From Rhizobium sophorae (GTDB lineage: Bacteria > Pseudomonadota > Alphaproteobacteria > Rhizobiales > Rhizobiaceae): 53,701 nucleotides of DNA. Where the stretch lies: positions 1 through 53,701 of the forward strand of contig NZ_JABFCN010000052.1 of assembly GCF_013087515.1 (NCBI RefSeq), given 5' to 3'. Positions 24,949 to 33,511 of this stretch are shown piece after piece; within the stretch, counting starts at the first letter, position 1; every line of letters begins with the position of its first letter. The notes below the pieces were generated by a model. That model was not told where the DNA came from. It made no database searches and worked only from the letters and a program-made list of their open reading frames with translations. The position numbers and the translations under genes are program-made.

Positions 24949-27057
24949 ATGAGTAGCTGGGCGTTGAATCTGCAACAGATCACGAATGTCCTGTTCAAGA
25001 CTCGGGGCTTCGTTCCCATTTTGGCGATTACAGGCGCATCTGGATCGATCCTTGCGTGGATGAGTCAAGGTCAAGACCTGCTCCGATCTGTCACGGACGT
25101 GGGGATCAACCACGACGGTTTCAGTTGGCAAGTGCTCTGGCTGTGTCTGGCGGTTACGGCTCTGGGCTTCCAAGCGTGGTTTTGGGCGCGGGTGATAGTA
25201 GAGGAAGAGTTCGGAGCGCGAGCGAGTTGGCCATATCCGCTTTATCTTGAATGGATGCCAAGGCTTCTCGGACTGGTGCCGTTCGTCTTGCTTATCATGG
25301 CCCTCCGAAACCTGCATGTTCCCAACCCTTGGTTGGCGATCGTACTTGCTGCTCTTGGAGCAGCATTTCTCATTTTCGTCTGGTTTCGCGTCAATCTCAC
25401 CAGAGCTATGCGAAAAGCAATCGGCCACCTTACGAACTCGGGTTTCCGGCGGAGTGCCGCTGCCATCGACATCCCTTTGAACTGGTTACGCCGGATCATC
25501 CTGTGGTTAGGGATTGGGTACGCCGCAGTCGCTATGGTGGTCCTGACGTATGACCCGGTGACGCTGCCGGTGCTCTTCGGGCCCGCGGCCGTAGTTCTGA
25601 CAGCATGCGCTTTGCTAATCCCGGTCATTACGAGCCTCGTGCTTCTTGGAAGCAGGTTCCACGTCCGCGTCATAGCAACCCTATTGATCATTGCTGTGGT
25701 CGTGAGCTTTTGGGTAGACAACCACGCAGTGCGTCTCACCGGACCGGCTCCTACACGAATGCAGCTGAAGGATGCCTACGCCGCGTGGAAGAAGCCCTTT
25801 GAAGGGGCCACCGGTCCTATCCCTATGATCTTCGTCGCCAGCGAAGGCGGCGCATCGCGAGCTGGGTACTGGACCGCAGCCGTGATGTCACAACTGGAGA
25901 CCGAGACGCACGGGGAGTTCTCCAAGCACATTTTTGCAGTCAGCTCGATTTCTGGCGGAAGCTTGGGGGTGGCAGGGTTCATTGCTACAGTGAAGGATGC
26001 ACAAGCGCAGAAGGCAATAGCAAACGGATCGCTCGATCTTCGAGAAGCGGTATCGAAGTTCGTCGGACAAGATTATCTCAGTCCGGCTCTCGCGGGCATG
26101 CTCTTCCCGGACCTTTTGCAGCGCTTCTTTCCCTTTTCAGTTTTCCCTGACCGAGCAACTGCGCTCGAAGTTGGTTGGGAAGACGGCTGGGCCGATCATT
26201 GCAGCGATAAACTACCGTGTGATCACAAGTCGCGACTTTCAGAGAATTTCATGGAGTTATGGAGAGATACTCCCAATCTTGTTCCGGTTTGGCTGATCGG
26301 GGGCGCCATGGTCGAGGACGGCAGACCCATCATTACCAGCAGTGTTGATTTCGGCGATTCAATTGACGCCTGGGATTTCCATTCGCTCACGGGTCATGAT
26401 GTCCGACTTTCAACGGCTATTCTGAATGGAGCGCGGTTCCCGTACGTGAGCCCTGGGGGCACCCTCGTGGAGCCCAAAACGCCGCAGAAAATCGCTGCGA
26501 TCCATATCGTGGATGGAGGGTATTTCGACGCGGCAGGTGTTGAAGCTGTCCGTGAACTTGCCGAGAGTATGCTCGGGCCTGGCGGTATCGCAGCTAATGA
26601 TGACATCCAGCCCATCTTCTTGCTGATCACAAATGACGGCATCAATCCGCCCTTTGAACCGGACACCGGCGGACAAGTGGCGCGGCCTTCGCTTCCTATT
26701 GGATGTCGGGGAAAGGCTGTAAAATCCGGATGCCCGGGCCAGAAAGGCGCTTCCTCTGTCGCACCCGATCTCGTGGGACCGTTGGTCGGGCTCTACCGTA
26801 GCAGGAGCGCTCACGGCGAAAGGCTAAAGGCATTGCTCTACAGAGCGCCCCCAAGGAGGGCCGGAAGCAATGTCCCGTCGGCTGTTCTGGCGGTCGATTT
26901 GTGCGAATACGCTGTTCCAATGAATTGGGCGCTGTCTGAAAACGCCAGAAGGATGGTTGATGGCCTGCTTCTGACTCGGGACCCGAACGAAAAGCGTGAA
27001 TGCGAGAAGGCGAATAATGCCGCGTTTTCCGATCTCTTGGCTGCCCTACGAAAATGA
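24949..27057 (+). CDS. Membrane-anchored patatin-like phospholipase
   Basis: This is a 702-residue protein. Residues about 15-270 contain some 7-8 hydrophobic segments, including WLAIVLAALGAAFLIFVWF and VIATLLIIAVVVSFWV. The patatin domain follows: a glycine-rich oxyanion loop in VASEGGASRAGYW (near residue 292), the nucleophile Ser338 in SISGGSLG, and the catalytic Asp522 in IVDGGYFDAAG. Patatin lipases hydrolyse membrane lipids and are cell-killing effectors in several CBASS operons, but no nucleotide cyclase adjoins here. It starts 200 bases after the metallophosphoesterase in the same direction, so cotranscription is possible but unproven. It may be an abortive-infection effector or an ordinary lipase. 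Confidence 0.8.
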   Translation: MSSWALNLQQITNVLFKTRGFVPILAITGASGSILAWMSQGQDLLRSVTDVGINHDGFSWQVLWLCLAVTALGFQAWFWARVIVEEEFGARASWPYPLYLEWMPRLLGLVPFVLLIMALRNLHVPNPWLAIVLAALGAAFLIFVWFRVNLTRAMRKAIGHLTNSGFRRSAAAIDIPLNWLRRIILWLGIGYAAVAMVVLTYDPVTLPVLFGPAAVVLTACALLIPVITSLVLLGSRFHVRVIATLLIIAVVVSFWVDNHAVRLTGPAPTRMQLKDAYAAWKKPFEGATGPIPMIFVASEGGASRAGYWTAAVMSQLETETHGEFSKHIFAVSSISGGSLGVAGFIATVKDAQAQKAIANGSLDLREAVSKFVGQDYLSPALAGMLFPDLLQRFFPFSVFPDRATALEVGWEDGWADHCSDKLPCDHKSRLSENFMELWRDTPNLVPVWLIGGAMVEDGRPIITSSVDFGDSIDAWDFHSLTGHDVRLSTAILNGARFPYVSPGGTLVEPKTPQKIAAIHIVDGGYFDAAGVEAVRELAESMLGPGGIAANDDIQPIFLLITNDGINPPFEPDTGGQVARPSLPIGCRGKAVKSGCPGQKGASSVAPDLVGPLVGLYRSRSAHGERLKALLYRAPPRRAGSNVPSAVLAVDLCEYAVPMNWALSENARRMVDGLLLTRDPNEKRECEKANNAAFSDLLAALRK

Positions 27058-27086
27058 GCTCCCAGACTACCGGGCTTAATGGGTCG

Positions 27087-28550
27087 TCAACGCTGATGGC
27101 GCCAGCGGCGCAGTAACGAAAGCGCCTCGGCGAAGATCGGAGGCGGAACGAGGCCTTCGCCGATGAAGCTGATCCGGCCTGCCTCGCTAGGTTCCAACTT
27201 CAACATTCCGCCGCCCAATGGGTGTCCCTCCAGTTCGCAGCTGAGCTTCGTGTAGTCAGATCCCCAACTTGAGAGCGCGTTCCTCGCTTTTTGAGCATCG
27301 CGAAGGTGGACGGCGTGGACACTATTCGTACAAACCGCCCCGGCATCGTTTCGCGCGAGCCGAACATCGGTGCCCGACATGTACTGCAGAAAGTAGTCCG
27401 GTCGCGAAACACCAGGCACCGAATACCAAGGGAGCCGCACCCGACATTTGTAGCGTTTGCTGGCTTCATTGCCTTGATCGGTCCCGAGGTAGCGGGAAAC
27501 GGTCTCCGGCAGTCCGCCGGTGGGCGGCAAATTGAGGAGAAGGCAAGGTTCGTCAGCCGCTTGCCATCGCTCTACCAGGTGCTGATCGACCACATTGGAT
27601 TGCAGTGACCGGCCTCGCCTGACTGTCGTCACAAGGTACTCTGTCGGTATCTTATGGAGGCGGGCCTGCGACGGAGAGAGGTGGAAGAACTCATTGTCAC
27701 CAGAAACGTATCCGATGCCGATCTTGGCGAAGTCACCAAATTTGATCGCCTTGGAATCGGTGCTGATGCTCAGGTAGCGTTCGCGGGCGTCCGTTGGGAT
27801 CAGCAGTGGACGAAGACGACCGCGCCAGTCGAGGATCAACCTCGACCAACGCACGACTTCGTCTGGGATCGGCGGCTCCGGGAAGGGTTCGAAGTGATCG
27901 ACCCTCGAAAAACAAACATCCAGCGTCATTCCGCCTCTGCCATCGCAGTAGAGAAGCCAGCAGTCTTGGGACAGCTGAGGAAACAATTTCTCGCGGATCG
28001 CGATAACGTGGACAGTCGAAAAGGCGCTGAGAAGATACTCGAGCAACTCTTTAGCGTACGGTGCGTGACCAATCTCCGCCGGTACAACGAAGGCCATGCG
28101 CCCATCCGGTTTCAGCAGTGACGCCGTTGCTATGAGGAAAGCGGGCCAAGTTGAGGTAAGGCCGCTCAGCCTAACTCCAACGGCCCGACATATCGCAGCG
28201 GCCGCGTTCTTCGACAGCCCCTTGAAGCTTTGGTAGCGGATGAATGGCGGATTGCCTGCCGCGCAATCGAAGCGCTCGCTCGTACCGGCGGCCCAGGTGA
28301 AGAAATCAGTGCAATCAATCGCTGCAGACGGTACCCGCTCGCGGGCGACCCATGCTGAGTAAGGATCCTGCTCGATGCCACGAGACTGAGGATGGTGAGT
28401 GAGCAGGGCACCGTCGCCGCAGGATGGATCAATGAGACCGTCGCCAGGGCTGCGAACAACCCATTGCACTAGCGATCTGGCAACCGATTCAGGTGTGAAA
28501 AACTGACCGGCGGCCTTGCCAGAAACGGCCAGTGAGGGGACAAAGTTCAT
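27087..28550 (-). CDS. N6-adenine-type DNA methyltransferase (solo)
   Basis: This 487-residue class I methyltransferase has AdoMet motif I as LIDPSCGDGALL (about residues 38-49), preceded by the QFFTPESVARSLVQWV entry typical of gamma-class N6-adenine enzymes, and catalytic motif IV GNPPFIRYQS (near 98-107). The C-terminal 250 residues would hold the target-recognition region; they lack an obvious nuclease motif, and no restriction gene adjoins. Its start lies 96 bases from the proposed start of the divergent ThsB-like TIR gene. It may be a solo methylase, a truncated Eco57I/BREX-type enzyme, or part of the TIR/SLOG group, protecting host DNA. Confidence 0.82.
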   Translation of the reverse strand: MNFVPSLAVSGKAAGQFFTPESVARSLVQWVVRSPGDGLIDPSCGDGALLTHHPQSRGIEQDPYSAWVARERVPSAAIDCTDFFTWAAGTSERFDCAAGNPPFIRYQSFKGLSKNAAAAICRAVGVRLSGLTSTWPAFLIATASLLKPDGRMAFVVPAEIGHAPYAKELLEYLLSAFSTVHVIAIREKLFPQLSQDCWLLYCDGRGGMTLDVCFSRVDHFEPFPEPPIPDEVVRWSRLILDWRGRLRPLLIPTDARERYLSISTDSKAIKFGDFAKIGIGYVSGDNEFFHLSPSQARLHKIPTEYLVTTVRRGRSLQSNVVDQHLVERWQAADEPCLLLNLPPTGGLPETVSRYLGTDQGNEASKRYKCRVRLPWYSVPGVSRPDYFLQYMSGTDVRLARNDAGAVCTNSVHAVHLRDAQKARNALSSWGSDYTKLSCELEGHPLGGGMLKLEPSEAGRISFIGEGLVPPPIFAEALSLLRRWRHQR

Positions 28551-28646
28551 GTGAGATCAGTCGAATATGCGATTGATCTATTGTCGTATCCAAAATCGTT
28601 CGGCGGCAACCGGCCCAGAGAACGAAGGCCCCAAAAGGTTCGTGCA

Positions 28647-29162
28647 GTGAGCTTCTTTTCGTATCCGCCAGTCCGCCGAAGGGTCTTCGTCAGCTATCAT
28701 CACCACAACGATCAGCCCTACTACGACAGCTTCTCGAAGTTTTTCCATGACGGCTACGAGACGATCACCGACAATTCTCTAGAGCGGGCTGTCGACAGCT
28801 CAAACTTCGAATACATTATGAGGCGAATTCGAGAGACCCATCTTCACGGAAGCTCATGCACCATCGTCCTTTGCGGCGCTGAGACCCCGAACCGCCGCTA
28901 TGTCGATTGGGAAATTCATGCATCGCTTGATCAGCAAATGGGCATCGTTGGTATCGGTCTTCCGACCATTAAATGGGAGGGAACCGGGACCTGGAAGCCC
29001 GCTCGTTTGCAGGACAATATTGACGCCGGATACGCCAGCTGGACCCTATGGCAAGTTCTGGCGGACAACCCGCAGGTCCTGCACCAAAAGATCGAAGAAA
29101 CGCTGGCGAAGTCAAAGTGGAATATCGCTAACACACGACCAAGAATGCAGCGGAATGCGTGA
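28647..29162 (+). CDS. ThsB-like TIR protein (MTH538/DUF1863 family)
   Basis: The 171-residue cytosolic protein is entirely a TIR-like domain: RRVFVSYHHHNDQPYYDSFSKFF at the first strand and helix, and CGAETPNRRYVDWEIHASLDQQMGIVGI, where Glu89 of VDWEI is the likely NADase catalytic residue. This is the pattern of ThsB, which in Thoeris turns NAD+ into a cyclic ADP-ribose isomer upon infection. The frame is open from GTG 28551, directly abutting the divergent methyltransferase start; I prefer GTG 28647, which leaves room for a promoter, but the start is uncertain. A TIR-SLOG gene converges on it, 253 bases downstream. Confidence 0.8.
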   Translation: MSFFSYPPVRRRVFVSYHHHNDQPYYDSFSKFFHDGYETITDNSLERAVDSSNFEYIMRRIRETHLHGSSCTIVLCGAETPNRRYVDWEIHASLDQQMGIVGIGLPTIKWEGTGTWKPARLQDNIDAGYASWTLWQVLADNPQVLHQKIEETLAKSKWNIANTRPRMQRNA

Positions 29163-29415
29163 AGGGGGGAAGCGGCGCCGCGCCGACGCAGCGGGCCTAC
29201 AGCTCATGTCAGAATGAGCTGCCTTCAGAGGCCGCCATCGCCTTGATGACGAATTGTTTAGGGTGCCTAGCGTTGGCCTCAACTTCTGCTAGGCAATCGG
29301 AATGCGATCTGTCTTGTTTTCCTTCGGCAGGCTTTGAGCATTTGATTGTTGGGCGTCTCAGACCTGCCATTTGCGGTTGGCTTCGCGTTGTCTTCCGAGA
29401 AGGCCGGGACACAGC

Positions 29416-30483
29416 TCAAGCCGCACCGTCGCAGCGCAATCGCTCAAAATAAGATCTCAATAAATCAATCAACGTCGAGACCGTCGTTGATGCAGGCCCC
29501 GCCAGTTCCTCATACTCGTCTATCCTCAGTACACTGGCGAGGGGAGTTGCGCTCCAGCATTTAAGGACATCATAGTAAAAGTTGAAAGCGTCTGCGTGGC
29601 TTTTGTTTGCTTCTCGCGTGTTTGGAAGTGAAAATACGCCCTTGCCAATCTCCAGACCGAGCGTGCCGGTTTGATAGGTTCCGCCCAGACCTCCCACCAG
29701 AATAATCGCATCGGCTCGTTCTACCGAGTGTCGCCAAGCATCATTTTCGGTCCCTAAATTCACCAAACGACCCGCAGGGAAATGCGGGCGCGACCCTTCA
29801 GGCATAATCTGTATAAGCCTACTGGAAAGACTGATGTTTGAAGACCGAATTTGCTCTGAGAATGATAAAGCGATGAGATGATCAATCCCCCGCCAGCCGC
29901 CCGTGACTAGACCCCATCCGCTACTCGCGAGCTCGCGGCCAAGTTCGCGACTGAGGGATACGAGACTGCTTGGCAAGGGATCGCTCCCAGAACCGGCAAC
30001 CAGTAACCATTTGGTCGGTGTCAAAGAGTCGGAAGTCGCCTCAGGGAAGTTGGTAGGACGTTCCCCTTTGACACCCCATACAAGCCTGTCCACCTCAGGC
30101 GAGGTGTAGCCACTACGAAAATCCACCTGAGAGAGCGTGTCAAGAAAAGTAGGGTAATCGGGTGCTTTATAACCTGGCAACAGGCACGGTATTACCGGCC
30201 GCGACAATCGCCGAGAAGCGATAAGTGCCAGCTCAACCTCTTGCCTTTGAACTGGCCCCATGTCGAAATCCCCTAGCGCCACGACGACACTTCCGCAGCG
30301 GCTGATGCCCTCTTCGATGCGCGGCTGCCATTGCATGCCAGGTTGAATCTGCTCCTCATCGAACCAAACCGATAAGCCTCGGCTGTGCAAAGCATTTCTC
30401 AATTCACGAGCGTCATTTCGTCCGACGGAATTGAAGCTCAAGAAAACATCGAAATCCTTCACAGTATTCTGGTGGATTCCCAT
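29416..30483 (-). CDS. TIR-SLOG fusion protein (Thoeris ThsA-like effector candidate)
   Basis: This is a 355-residue protein. The TIR domain is at about residues 10-135: FDVFLSFNS at the start, WFDEEQIQPGMQW for the BB-loop region, and catalytic Glu82 in QRQEVELAL. A SLOG/LOG-type Rossmann domain follows at about 165-330: WLLVAGSGS, SSGWGLVTGGWRGIDHLIA, and ADAIILVGGLGGTYQTG. In ThsA the C-terminal SLOG domain binds the cyclic ADP-ribose signal and activates an N-terminal SIR2 NADase; here TIR replaces SIR2. I choose ATG 30483 because GGAGGG lies 10 bases upstream; the GTG at 30534 has no ribosome site. It is convergent with the ThsB-like gene. An NAD-depleting defence effector is inferred. 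Confidence 0.83.
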   Translation of the reverse strand: MGIHQNTVKDFDVFLSFNSVGRNDARELRNALHSRGLSVWFDEEQIQPGMQWQPRIEEGISRCGSVVVALGDFDMGPVQRQEVELALIASRRLSRPVIPCLLPGYKAPDYPTFLDTLSQVDFRSGYTSPEVDRLVWGVKGERPTNFPEATSDSLTPTKWLLVAGSGSDPLPSSLVSLSRELGRELASSGWGLVTGGWRGIDHLIALSFSEQIRSSNISLSSRLIQIMPEGSRPHFPAGRLVNLGTENDAWRHSVERADAIILVGGLGGTYQTGTLGLEIGKGVFSLPNTREANKSHADAFNFYYDVLKCWSATPLASVLRIDEYEELAGPASTTVSTLIDLLRSYFERLRCDGAA

Positions 30484-30618
30484 CGGGGCCAAACCCTCCG
30501 CAAGAGGAAATTGAATTTCTAAAGGTACTATCACGGAAAAACCGTCGGAATACTACTTTAACCTGCAATACAAGCGTGGCAAGATGGCCGTTATCAGCAA
30601 CGGTGAGGGATGAGCATC

Positions 30619-31605
30619 ATGCGCAAATTCGCGACTACTGCAGCCTTGGCGGTCTCAATGCTTTTCTCAACTACCTCATATGCTTGGTGGGATGCAGGGC
30701 ACATGAGAGTGGCGGCAATCGCCTACGAACAACTTTCCCCACAGGCGAAAGCCGAGGCTTCACGGCTCTTGAAGCTCAACCCGAAATACAGCGAATGGGC
30801 GGCCGCAGTGCCCGCCAAACCGGATGGGACACCAGGTGACGTCGACCAATATGCGTTCATCAGGGCATCGGTCTGGGCGGACGATATCAAGACCTACAAG
30901 GACTACACCCGCGACAACGACACTGCCACCGGACCAGACGCTGCGCGGAATATCGGGTATTCAGACAAGCTCGTCCACGAATATTGGCATTACAAAGACA
31001 TTCCGTTCTCGACGGATGGGTCAACTTGGCCAACACAGGACCCAGTGAATGCGGAAACCCAGATCAAACTGTTCTTGGCTGCCCTGCCCAAGAGCGCAGG
31101 CAAAGATGATGGTATCAGATCGTGCGATCTTAGTTGGCTAATTCACCTTGTGGGAGATGTTCACCAACCACTGCATAGCACAGCCTATTTCAACAAGGCC
31201 CTTCATATGATGTGGATGGACCGAAACAAGCCCGACCTCGGCGACCGAGGTGGAAATGAGATTGCCGTAGTTCCCGCGGACGGTAAGGAGACAAAGCTGC
31301 ACTTCTACTGGGATAGTATGTTTGGCGGATACTCGACGCCGCTGGGTGCAATCGCGGACAATAGAACTGATAGGATCCCGGCACCGGGAGATGCGTTCGC
31401 GAAGGAAGTTGATCCCGGGCAGTGGCTGGAAGAAAGTCATGACCTGGCGCTTCAATTCGCTTACGCAGCACCGGTTGCCCTTGATCCTCAGCAGCCAGTT
31501 ACGTTGAGCAGAGAGTATGAAACGAATGCCCGCAAAGTCGCGGAGGCACAAATCTCGTTGGCAGGATACAGGCTGGCCAATGTGTTGAACGAAGCTTTCA
31601 AGTAA
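30619..31605 (+). CDS. Exported S1/P1 nuclease
   Basis: This 328-residue secreted zinc nuclease starts with a signal peptide (about residues 1-22, ending TSYA) and then WWDAGH, so the mature N-terminus is Trp, which binds zinc through its own backbone in this family. Further zinc ligands appear in HEYWHYKD, SWLIHLVGDVHQPLHS and DRGGNEI. S1/P1 enzymes cleave single-stranded DNA and RNA and remove 3' phosphates outside the cytosol. ATG 30619 is preferred over 30610 because AGGG lies about 9 bases upstream. It is divergent from the TIR-SLOG gene, and likely serves phosphate or nucleic acid scavenging, though a defence role cannot be excluded. Confidence 0.9.
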   Translation: MRKFATTAALAVSMLFSTTSYAWWDAGHMRVAAIAYEQLSPQAKAEASRLLKLNPKYSEWAAAVPAKPDGTPGDVDQYAFIRASVWADDIKTYKDYTRDNDTATGPDAARNIGYSDKLVHEYWHYKDIPFSTDGSTWPTQDPVNAETQIKLFLAALPKSAGKDDGIRSCDLSWLIHLVGDVHQPLHSTAYFNKALHMMWMDRNKPDLGDRGGNEIAVVPADGKETKLHFYWDSMFGGYSTPLGAIADNRTDRIPAPGDAFAKEVDPGQWLEESHDLALQFAYAAPVALDPQQPVTLSREYETNARKVAEAQISLAGYRLANVLNEAFK

Positions 31606-31670
31606 TAGTCGCCATTGCGGCCACATCGTGCCTGCTGGTAAGCGCCCAAGGGAAAGGGTCGAGTGTTGGG

Positions 31671-33308
31671 ATGAGGACTGGACCGAGCGGTATTGATAAA
31701 GCTATCGCTCGACTAGAGCCAGGTAGCAAAATTCATCTGAATAAAGGTCGCTTCCATGACCCAATCACCATCAATGGCAAACGTGGTTCTCAATCCAAGC
31801 CAGTTACCATTCGCGGGCCTAAAGCAAAAATCGGGTCCGATCTTGATTTTGAGGGTTATCAGGGCAAAGCCAACAAGCTGGCGGCCGCACATCAAAAGGC
31901 TGGATCGTTTCCAGGCGTCTACTTCCTTGCTGATGACGCGGCGTTGGTTCTGAGGGACTGCCAATGGGTCATCATCGAGGATCTGTATTTCGAGAATTGC
32001 TGACCCACCGCGATCTATCTCGACAATTGCCAGCACATTTTCATCCGACGTGTGAGCTTCAGGGGAGGGACCTTCGCAATCGGTGCGGCGGGGCCATACA
32101 CCCGTCACCTGCTGATCGAAAATTGCGATTGGGTTCAAGATCTTGAAAGCCACGGCACTGCCGATGTTCGCTCGATCCGAGTTGAAGGACATACGCGGTC
32201 GGACCTGCCGCCATCGGATTGTAAGCTGTGGAGCCAGATTCCTTGGAAAGCGGTCCACGGTGCCGGAGGCGAGGATGGTCCAATTGCCGTCGAAACGGAC
32301 GCGCGTGCATACGACGGGGACTTCTTCCGTGCCTGGACGATCGCTGGCTATGTCATAATCCGCAATAACATTATCGTGGACGCCTTCAACGGCGTGCATT
32401 TCTTCAATCAGGCATCGGTTTCGACCAAAGCGAACTACCCCCGCAACGTCATCATCGAAGATAACTGGTTCGTTCGTGTCCGGGACAATGCGGTGGAACC
32501 CGAGGACTTTGCCTGGAACTGGACCATACGACGAAACAAGTTTGTCGATTGCTACGTACCGTTCTCCTTCGAGATGCAGCAGTCCGGGCACTTCTACGTG
32601 TATGGAAACCTCGGCTGGAACTTCCATCTCCCAGGCCCTCACGGCGACACACATGCAAGCGGCGCCCTTTTCAAACTGCCGGAGCAGCACCAGGCTGACG
32701 GGCCGCACTACATCTTCAATAACACTTGGCTGCTCCGAGCCCCGATCGTCAAAAAGAAGCGGATTTCTGGGTTCGAGCACCGCAACAATCTCATCGGTTA
32801 CGCCGAGGCCGCAGACAAGTTCAAGTGGCCTTCTTGTTCTCCGCTTGGAAACAGCTGGAGTACGGAGGAAATACCGTCGACCGAGCTTGAAGATCGGCTG
32901 ATATTTGAACGAGGAAGTTTCACGCGCTCATGGAAGCGGCTTGGGATCGTTTTCGATGGCGATTTGATTGGGCATCCCGACTTTCCCGACGCCTTGAGAG
33001 AGGCCGGTTACCAAGTCGGGCACAACGTGCATTCAGGCTCGGTGAAATTTGCCGATGAAACGGTCGGCCTTCCACATGGCTTGGCAATCCCTTCGCCACC
33101 GGCAGGCCAGGCATTTTCCATCCAATCGCCCGACCAGACCGCCGCGGTCTTCAGTCCCGTCGATTATGTGGTCGGCGCATGGCAGTCGGACGGTATCATT
33201 GCTTTCCCCGATCCAGGCTTTCTCGATGTTTGGCCGATGCCGTCGGATAGCGCGATGCAGCCGACCCTCTTCCGTGATCGCGGCAACGTCGAAATGACTG
33301 GACACTGA
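31671..33308 (+). pseudogene. Right-handed parallel beta-helix protein with in-frame TGA
   Basis: Two open frames, 31671-32003 and 32052-33308, are in the same phase and read as one protein of about 545 residues broken by one TGA at 32001-32003 (context FENC, stop, PTAIYLDNCQHIFIRRVSFRGG). A Trp (TGG) there would restore it. The sequence is a repeating beta-helix: PVTIRGPKAKIG, YVIIRNNIIVDAFNGVHFF, NVIIEDNWFVRVRDNAVE, NWTIRRNKFVDC, as in NosD and pectate-lyase-like folds. Upstream of ATG 31671 the same frame reads a signal-like stretch (VAIAATSCLLVSAQG) without a normal start codon, so the start may also be damaged. Probably an exported carbohydrate-binding or lyase-like protein; function unknown. 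Confidence 0.72.
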
Positions 33309-33511
33309 ATGATCACCCGCCGACTGTTGAACAGTTGTCGACGATTACGAAAAGGCCCGCTAGGTAGCACCAGTGCCAGGCCCTTATCGATCTTATGAAC
33401 TTGCTTGCTGAAGCTGGAACTCACTAATATGAGCGCCCAGCGATTCAATATTCCGCCTAGCGGAAAAATGAATGGCGGGCATTCTCAATGCCTTCGCCTC
33501 GGGGGAATGAC

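Noticed and set aside
31713..32780. 355-residue minus-strand frame over the beta-helix gene
   Set aside because: The plus strand carries clear beta-helix repeats in phase on both sides of the TGA; the minus frame mirrors their periodicity and has no domain.
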